From an uncultured Flavobacteriales bacterium (GTDB lineage: Bacteria > Bacteroidota > Bacteroidia > Flavobacteriales_D > Sanyastnellaceae), in NCBI GenBank assembly GCA_938003665.1, contig CALKYI010000145.1, positions 1-5,664 on the forward strand: a stretch of 5,664 nt of DNA. The letters run 5' to 3'. This document shows, in pieces, positions 1 to 5,664 of the stretch. A program made the translations under genes and the position numbers. The notes beneath the pieces are model-generated. The model saw only the letters and a list, made by a program, of their open reading frames with translations, was not told the origin of the DNA and did not search any database. The first letter of the stretch is position 1; each line of letters opens with the position of its first letter.

Positions 1-789
1 ATTCGGCATCATGGCAAACGCCGACGCCTCCATCTCAGGGGTGTCAACCACGTAGTCATCCAACCAGATTCCTGCGGCTGATTCTGTAATGACCGGATCC
101 CCCGTGATGGGCGTGTCCACGGTAGAAATGTTGAGCAACGCCGCCAATGTGATCGGGTAATCCGCCGAAAAGAAGTAATCTCCCGTCACCACCACTTCAT
201 ACGTGCCCAAGAATGTCGAATCCACCAGCACTTCAGTCATCTGCACGCGGTAGACATCCTCGTAGTAGACCAGCCCCGGCAGACCGAGGGTGCCTGAAGA
301 AACACATTCCGCATTCACTGTGCCCGTTCGGTACACAGTGATGCCAGCTGTGCCGTATTCACAGGCAAACGTATCTTCTGAGGTAGCGCCGATTTCAAAC
401 GGGAATGGGAAATACTCCTCGGTATCGCTGTACGCAACGATGAGGTTGTTTTGAACACCGCCGTGGTATTCGTATGAGTCCCCGTAAGAATAGTAGGTGT
501 TCATGCCGTCCGCTTCCACAGCAATGTCCGATCCGGCAAACACCTTCCCGTTAGGCGTTGAAGCCACGCTCACGAACGCGCCGTTCGACGAGATCACATC
601 CCAATCGGGATTGTCTAGGTACGTCAGGTCATAAGATTGCCCTGGGCCGCCCGTGTCATTTGTAATCTCCGCAAATCCCGGGGCGACCTTCTGCACAAAG
701 GTTTCGCCCGCTTCCGGGGTTGGCGATTGCAATTGAGCCGTGGCGAGGAAAGGAAAAACAAGAGCGAAAAGGCCAAAAACGCGTTTCAT
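1..789 (-). CDS. Secreted protein with signal peptide, probable T9SS cargo (3' end outside window)
   Basis: An open frame without stops runs from ATG at 789-787 to the left edge, giving 263 codons; the C-terminus is missing. The N-terminus is a clear Sec signal peptide: MKR, a hydrophobic core (about residues 4-16), then ATA|Q, with likely cleavage after A18. The mature part is rich in Thr, Ser, Asp, Tyr and Gly, beta-strand-like, without membrane segments, and has only two cysteines (143 and 162) that could form a disulfide. The visible end, around residues 254-263 (EASAFAMMPN), looks like the lead-in to a T9SS type A sorting domain, which in this phylum usually begins with a PNP-type motif. 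The domain itself lies beyond the edge, so this is inference. No catalytic motif was recognised and the function is unknown. There is no convincing Shine-Dalgarno. The gene starts 42 bp after the tRNA terminator's T-run. Composition matches the host genes. Confidence 0.82.
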   Translation of the reverse strand, partial: MKRVFGLFALVFPFLATAQLQSPTPEAGETFVQKVAPGFAEITNDTGGPGQSYDLTYLDNPDWDVISSNGAFVSVASTPNGKVFAGSDIAVEADGMNTYYSYGDSYEYHGGVQNNLIVAYSDTEEYFPFPFEIGATSEDTFACEYGTAGITVYRTGTVNAECVSSGTLGLPGLVYYEDVYRVQMTEVLVDSTFLGTYEVVVTGDYFFSADYPITLAALLNISTVDTPITGDPVITESAAGIWLDDYVVDTPEMEASAFAMMPN

Positions 790-831
790 GGATTCGAAAT
801 TGTGGGGTATTTAGTGGCCTAAAACTAAACC

Positions 832-856
832 AAAAACGCCTCCACGAGGGAGGCGT
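832..856 (-). terminator. Rho-independent terminator of tRNA-Leu
   Basis: A perfect 8-bp stem pairs 836-843 with 849-856 (ACGCCTCC against GGAGGCGT) around a 5-base loop. Read on the minus strand it ends in a run of five T (836-832). It lies 13 bp past the 3' end of tRNA-Leu and before the secreted-protein gene, so it should end the tRNA transcript and insulate the downstream gene. Confidence 0.85.
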
Positions 857-869
857 CTTGTTGCATTTG

Positions 870-951
870 TACCCGGAGTGGGAATCGAACCCACACTCCG
901 TTAGGAACACGAGTTTGAGTCGTGCGCGTCTACCAGTTCCGCCATCCGGGC
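870..951 (-). tRNA. tRNA-Leu (anticodon CAA)
   Basis: The 82-nt minus-strand sequence folds into a full class II cloverleaf. The acceptor stem is GCCCGGA/TCCGGGT with a G1-U72 wobble and discriminator A, as expected for leucine tRNA. The anticodon stem CACGA/TCGTG encloses the loop CTCAAAC, with anticodon CAA at 917-915 reading UUG. There is a 13-nt variable arm with a TCC/GGA stem. The T arm is GTGGG/CCCAC around TTCGATT. The 3' CCA is not encoded (CAA follows the discriminator), so it must be added after transcription. The gene has its own promoter upstream and its own terminator downstream. Confidence 0.97.
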
Positions 952-962
952 AAAGCGGACCG

Positions 963-996
963 CAAAAATAGCAAAGGAATTGTAGTATTCTGCAAA
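963..996 (-). promoter_or_regulatory. Bacteroidota-type promoter of tRNA-Leu
   Basis: On the minus strand TATTTTTG (970-963) is an exact match to the Bacteroidota -7 consensus TAnnTTTG. TTTG (996-993) stands 22 bp upstream as a -33 element, slightly wider than the usual spacing of about 19-21. The -7 box ends 11 bp before the mature tRNA 5' end, which leaves a leader of only a few nucleotides for RNase P to remove. This fits the primary sigma factor of this phylum rather than a sigma-70 -35/-10 promoter. Confidence 0.7.
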
Positions 997-1009
997 AGTC
1001 TGCACGTTC

Positions 1010-1022
1010 TTCGCGCCGCGAA
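1010..1022. repeat. 13-bp palindrome upstream of typA
   Basis: TTCGCG-C-CGCGAA is a perfect inverted repeat with 6-bp arms and a single central base, ending 25 bp before the typA ATG. As RNA it could form a 5-bp stem with a 3-base loop in the leader; as DNA it could be an operator. No regulator is known for it here. The typA promoter itself is not recognisable in the 96-bp gap. Confidence 0.4.
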
Positions 1023-1047
1023 AGCAATTTTCCCTTCGCACTACCCC

Positions 1048-2804
<1,757 letters not shown>

Positions 2805-2808
<4 letters not shown>

Positions 2809-3428
2809 CACGACAAATGCCCGTCCACAAGAAATCGAAGACTTTTTTCTATCACGTTCCAAAATGCGCAGGTTCAGGCATTGAAGAGATGTTTGGCATG
2901 CGTACAGTACCAAATCTCTTTTTGCCAGAATTCGTAACCATCGAGTTCAAAGGAACCCAGTTTTCGCTGCAACACCTTACGCCTGAAGCCGTCGATAGCT
3001 TGTACCCGGAGTTTTCCGATTTTGAATCCTATGCCATCACACGGAATCCATACGAGAAAGCTGTCGCATCTTATTGCTGGTTAAAAACCAAACGCGACAA
3101 AGAACGATTTTTCCGATTTCGTGAAAGTCGATTCATAAGATGGCTCAACGAGTCGGCAATTCTGTTCGATGTTGACCACGCGCTTCCTCAATCATTCTGG
3201 GCGAGCCACGTTGACCATCAATTTGATGTTAGTGAATATTCAGTTGTAACAGAGGAACTAAGCAGACGAATTGGACTTCCTGTTCAAACTGAGCTCAAAC
3301 ATGCTAAAAAGAACAAGCTCAACACCAAACGGCTGGTCAAGACACTTTCCCAAAAAAGTTTGGACGCCATTTACAGGGTTTACGAGGTCGACTTTGATGT
3401 TTTGCGATACCCAAAAAGCCTCATGTAG
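2805..3428 (+). CDS. Small sulfotransferase family protein (Sulfotransfer_2-like)
   Basis: The 207-residue protein carries both PAPS-binding signatures of sulfotransferases. The 5'-phosphosulfate loop is FYHVPKCAGSG (15-25), with the invariant Lys at 20. The 3'-phosphate site is TRNPYEKAVASY (79-90), with Arg80 and a following Ser89. A QHLTPEAV segment (56-63) and a C-terminal YEVDFDVLRY (about 193-202) also fit the family. No signal peptide or transmembrane segment is seen, so it is predicted cytosolic. The likely role is sulfate transfer from PAPS to a sugar hydroxyl of a surface glycan, given the adjacent glycosyltransferases; the substrate is inference. The GTG at 2805 overlaps the typA stop by 4 bp and has a purine-rich AAGGAAGG (2793-2800) 4 bp upstream. 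ATG 2817 (203 residues) is the alternative. The gene is clearly AT-richer than typA, suggesting transfer. Confidence 0.85.
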
Positions 3429-3430
3429 CC

Positions 3431-4333
3431 TTGAAAAAAACGCTGATTATAATTGTTACGTTTAATGGGGGTAGGTGGCTTCCAGATGTGTTGGACTCTA
3501 TTGGTTCAGGGGACCAACATGAGATTTGGATTCGAGATAACGGTTCAATTGACGAAACCGTAAGCATCCTGCAAAAGCACCCATCAGTGACTTTTTTCAA
3601 AAAAGGTGATAACATCGGCTTCGGTCGTGCGAACAATGAAGGGATGAGTTTTGCATTAGAACACGACTATGATTCTGTATTCCTGCTCAACCAAGACTGT
3701 CGGATTGAATCAAGCACATTTCACAAGCTGAGAATATTTGGGTTAGGTAACGAATCAAACATCTCTTGCCCCGTTCAATTAAATTGGAATGGCGTCGCTG
3801 CAAACCATAACTTCCAAGCTCGATACGCTCCTGAATGGGCTTCGAAACAAGATGCTTTCGAGGTTGATTTTGTAAATGCAGCCGCTTGGTTTATTCCGAT
3901 TAATCTTGTCCGCCAAGTAGGTGGATTCAATCCTGTTTTCTTCATGTACGGTGAAGATCGCGACTGGGCCCGAAGACTTGGTTTCATTGACGGCAAATTC
4001 TCTGTTGTTCCAGAGCTTTTTTGTTATCACAATAGCTCGGCCCAATACAAGCGAGAGCCCAAAATCCAAACGAATAAAAAAATCATATTTTCAAAGGAGG
4101 TCACTATTTTCTTCTCCGCAGATAACCTTCAAGAATGGTCACAAGGTTTCTTGGGGCGAGCATTTAGGCGGTCATTTCATCGAAAACAAGTTTTCAATAC
4201 GCTCACCCTCATTAACCCGTTGGCTGAATTTCTCATCTACCGTCAAATCAGACGAAATGCTTCTAAGTGGAAGGGTATTAGAAAACAGTCAAAGCTACCC
4301 AGCCCTTTTCTTATCCAGAATCCCACGAGATAA
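3431..4333 (+). CDS. Family 2 glycosyltransferase (rhamnosyltransferase-like)
   Basis: The 300-residue protein has a GT-A fold signature from the first strand on. IIVTFNGG (7-14) and RDNGSIDET (35-43) bind the nucleotide, NIGFGRANNEG (61-71) follows, and LLNQDC (85-90) holds the metal-binding Asp89 in place of the more usual NPD. GGFNPVFFMYGEDRDW (164-179) is the conserved acceptor/catalytic segment with the GED triad. It has no membrane segment and should act on the inner face of the membrane, adding a sugar to a lipid-linked glycan; WbbL-type rhamnosyltransferases are the closest known pattern, but the sugar cannot be read from sequence. The start is TTG 3431: the first conserved strand begins at residue 5, no in-frame ATG precedes it, and the next Met is residue 72. 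It lies 2 bp after the sulfotransferase stop, so the two are probably co-translated. The gene is AT-rich, and its last 39 bp overlap the opposing gene. Confidence 0.88.
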   Translation: MKKTLIIIVTFNGGRWLPDVLDSIGSGDQHEIWIRDNGSIDETVSILQKHPSVTFFKKGDNIGFGRANNEGMSFALEHDYDSVFLLNQDCRIESSTFHKLRIFGLGNESNISCPVQLNWNGVAANHNFQARYAPEWASKQDAFEVDFVNAAAWFIPINLVRQVGGFNPVFFMYGEDRDWARRLGFIDGKFSVVPELFCYHNSSAQYKREPKIQTNKKIIFSKEVTIFFSADNLQEWSQGFLGRAFRRSFHRKQVFNTLTLINPLAEFLIYRQIRRNASKWKGIRKQSKLPSPFLIQNPTR

Positions 4334-5125
4334 CTGCAATTTGGACTCTCGCTGCAAAAGCCACTTCTTTCGTTCAATCAAACTCGTTTGAGACGCGTTT
4401 CCGCTATGAATCCGACACTTCTGAGCCGGTTTAATCCCCTTGAAAACCTTAACCGCTGGGCGGGCATATTTGGCGCGAAGCAAGAGCTCAGTATCACCGG
4501 CCACACGAACCTCAGCAAATCCACCAAGTTGACTCCAAACTTCCTTGGTCCACATCGAAGGTGCGTGGGACAATACCCGGCGCTTCATCTTTCGTAACCC
4601 CTCGTCCCATCGTTCAAGGATGACACGCACAACACCTTGATGGGAACCAATGCATTCCAATGCGTGCTCCAACCAATCGGGATAAGCGATGTCATCCGGA
4701 TCAATAAAGGTCACATGTGTCCAAGGGATGTCACGCTCATTCGCTTCTGCAATCGCTGCATTCCGACAGGCATACGCGCCTTGATTTTGTTCCGCCGTAA
4801 GCGCGATAATTCGATGGCTGAGAGCAATTCCTGAAAGCGCTTCGCCGATAGGATGACTCGGAGAGCAGTCGTCCATGATGACAAGTGTCCATTCTTTGAA
4901 TGTTTGTGTCTGAATCGATGCAACCATATCCCTGACCCATTCCGGGTGCTCATAGTATGCGCAAACAACCAATACATGGGCTCCTTCAGCGATAGGCTCC
5001 GGCTTGAAGTTTTTTTTTCGATCGCTTCTGTCCAACTCAAGTTTTAGCCACTGGTAGGTCGGAATAAACCCAATTTGTCGCAATGCGATCACCAGTCGTA
5101 TCCGCAGCTCTTGAAGCAATCCCAT
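4295..5125 (-). CDS. Family 2 glycosyltransferase, DPDD type
   Basis: The 276-residue protein has an unusual basic/hydrophobic N-terminal extension of about 48 residues before the GT-A domain. That extension may be an amphipathic membrane anchor (residues 1-30, MGLLQELRIRLVIALRQIGF onward). Then come HVLVVCAYYEHPEW (50-63), VIMDDCSPS (82-90), NQGAYACRN (114-122) and the metal-binding DPDD (142-145). GGF (201-203) and AGDTELLLR (209-217) form the acceptor-side region. It should transfer a nucleotide-activated sugar to a surface or lipid-linked glycan; donor and acceptor are unknown. The ATG at 5125 is preferred over TTG 5128 because it forms a classic TGATG overlap with the kinase stop, implying translational coupling. 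Codons 36-40 contain a run of nine A. G+C is intermediate, below the kinase. Its 3' end overlaps the plus-strand glycosyltransferase by 39 bp. Confidence 0.87.
   Translation of the reverse strand: MGLLQELRIRLVIALRQIGFIPTYQWLKLELDRSDRKKNFKPEPIAEGAHVLVVCAYYEHPEWVRDMVASIQTQTFKEWTLVIMDDCSPSHPIGEALSGIALSHRIIALTAEQNQGAYACRNAAIAEANERDIPWTHVTFIDPDDIAYPDWLEHALECIGSHQGVVRVILERWDEGLRKMKRRVLSHAPSMWTKEVWSQLGGFAEVRVAGDTELLLRAKYARPAVKVFKGIKPAQKCRIHSGNASQTSLIERKKWLLQRESKLQLSRGILDKKRAG
5010..5018. repeat. A9/T9 homopolymer inside the minus-strand glycosyltransferase
   Basis: Nine consecutive T on the plus strand read as nine A in codons 36-40 of the glycosyltransferase (Arg-Lys-Lys-Asn). This lies in the linker before the catalytic domain. 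A one-base slip would shift the frame before any catalytic motif. It is therefore a possible phase-variation or transcriptional-slippage site, though the length is modest. Confidence 0.5.
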
Positions 5126-5664
5126 CAAACCTGAATAGAGAATTCAGTGCCACCCTCTGCCCCATCTCCCACCTCGATGCGGCCGCCGTGGTACTCCTCG
5201 ATGATGCGCTTGCAGAGGGATAGGCCGAGGCCCCAACCGCGTGCTTTGGTGGTGTAGCCGGGCTGGAAGATTTCCTTGCGCTTGGATTTGGGGATGCCGG
5301 GGCCAGTGTCGCTGACGGTGACCAACACCCCGGATTCGGCTTGTGACAATGTCAACGTGATGGTGCCCTCCCCGTCCATGGCGTCCACGGCGTTGCGGAT
5401 GAGGTTCTCTAGGACCCAGCTGAATAAGGGAGGGCTCAGGGCTGAGGCAATCGACGAAGCGGGCGCTTCAAACACCATCTCGACGTTTTTGGAGACGCGT
5501 GGGCGCATGTATTCAACGGTATCCACCACCACTTCGACGACATTGTTTTCCTTAAGGATGGGCTTGGAGCCGATTTTGCTGAAGCGATCCACCACGGTGT
5601 TGAGCCGGACGATGTCGCGGTTCATCTCACCGAGGTAATCTGTGCGCACGCCCTCCGCCTCCAA
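5125..5664 (-). CDS. Sensor histidine kinase, C-terminal part (5' end outside window)
   Basis: The open frame enters at the right edge and ends at TGA 5127-5125, giving 179 visible residues. Numbered from the edge, it starts in the end of the dimerisation helix (LNTVVDRFSKIGSKP, 21-35). A complete HATPase_c domain follows: N box ENLIRNAVDAM (86-96), G1 box SDTGPGIP (118-125), F box EIFQPGYTTK (131-140) and G2 box GWGLGLSLCKRI (143-154). This is the ATP-binding, autophosphorylating half of a two-component sensor, and all ATP-contact motifs look intact. The phospho-accepting His, the sensor region and any partner regulator are outside the window. The apparent first codon at the edge (TTG) is not a real start. 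Its stop shares a base with the ATG of the downstream glycosyltransferase. The gene is GC-rich like typA except for the last few codons. Confidence 0.93.
   Translation of the reverse strand: MEAEGVRTDYLGEMNRDIVRLNTVVDRFSKIGSKPILKENNVVEVVVDTVEYMRPRVSKNVEMVFEAPASSIASALSPPLFSWVLENLIRNAVDAMDGEGTITLTLSQAESGVLVTVSDTGPGIPKSKRKEIFQPGYTTKARGWGLGLSLCKRIIEEYHGGRIEVGDGAEGGTEFSIQV
5131..5147. repeat. Short inverted repeat at the kinase/glycosyltransferase junction
   Basis: CTGAAT (5131-5136) and ATTCAG (5142-5147) form a perfect 6-bp stem with a 5-base loop. It covers the last kinase codons and ends 6 bp before the ATG of the glycosyltransferase on the minus strand. It has no T-run, so it is not a terminator. 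It could modulate initiation at the coupled start, or be chance. Confidence 0.3.

Noticed and set aside
806..834. Possible promoter for the secreted-protein gene (TTTG and TAAATACC on the minus strand, 17 bp apart)
   Set aside because: The -7 match is only about half of TAnnTTTG, the upstream TTTG is part of the terminator T-run, and the spacing is short. Too weak to list.
870..951. tRNA-Leu as an integration site for a genomic island
   Set aside because: I see no integrase and no repeat of the tRNA 3' end elsewhere in the window, and the AT-rich block is separated from it by an intact host-like typA.
922..1047. Upstream ATG extending typA by 42 residues
   Set aside because: The extension would be read through the tRNA-Leu gene and has no similarity to TypA, which begins at the Met just before the first G-domain strand.
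3592..3604. T6-C-A6 inverted repeat inside the plus-strand glycosyltransferase
   Set aside because: It lies in the middle of a conserved coding segment (Phe-Phe-Lys-Lys) and is explained by the AT-rich codons there; a hairpin of A-T pairs would be weak.
5126..5128. TTG start for the minus-strand glycosyltransferase
   Set aside because: The adjacent ATG at 5125 differs by one residue and forms the typical TGATG coupling with the kinase stop.

Overview
The window most likely comes from a member of the Bacteroidota. Three things point there. A canonical Bacteroidota promoter (TATTTTTG, matching TAnnTTTG, with an upstream TTTG) precedes a tRNA gene. Shine-Dalgarno sequences are mostly absent. 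The first gene encodes a secreted protein with a signal peptide ending ATA|Q and a tail that resembles the approach to a type IX secretion (T9SS) sorting domain. The host-like genes are GC-rich for this phylum: sample 60-base lines give 36/60 G+C at 541-600, 40/60 at 2401-2460 and 38/60 at 5221-5280. I cannot assign a genus.

Layout. Positions 1-789 (minus) hold the N-terminal 263 codons of a secreted protein whose 3' end lies outside the window. Positions 832-856 are a Rho-independent terminator and 870-951 a tRNA-Leu(CAA), both on the minus strand. A 96-bp divergent intergenic region (952-1047) carries the tRNA promoter and a 13-bp palindrome. The plus strand then has typA/bipA (1048-2808), a small sulfotransferase (2805-3428) and a family 2 glycosyltransferase (3431-4333), with spacing of -4 and +2 bp. 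On the minus strand, entering from the right edge, is the C-terminal part of a sensor histidine kinase (5125-5664), followed by a second family 2 glycosyltransferase (4295-5125) joined to it by a TGATG stop/start overlap. The two glycosyltransferases converge and overlap tail to tail by 39 bp. No stretch over 300 bp lacks a gene.

Interpretation. The three middle genes form a small glycan-modification module: two sugar transferases and one sulfotransferase. It sits between two GC-rich host genes, typA and the histidine kinase. The module is clearly AT-richer (24/60 G+C at 3061-3120, 25/60 at 3661-3720, 28/60 at 4681-4740). The composition shift appears to begin inside the last codons of both flanking genes. 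Each side of the module is translationally abutted to the host gene next to it. This looks like a horizontally acquired or fast-exchanging surface-glycan cassette placed in a convergent gene junction and expressed by read-through from both sides. The glycan, the acceptor and the functional link between the two halves are inference.
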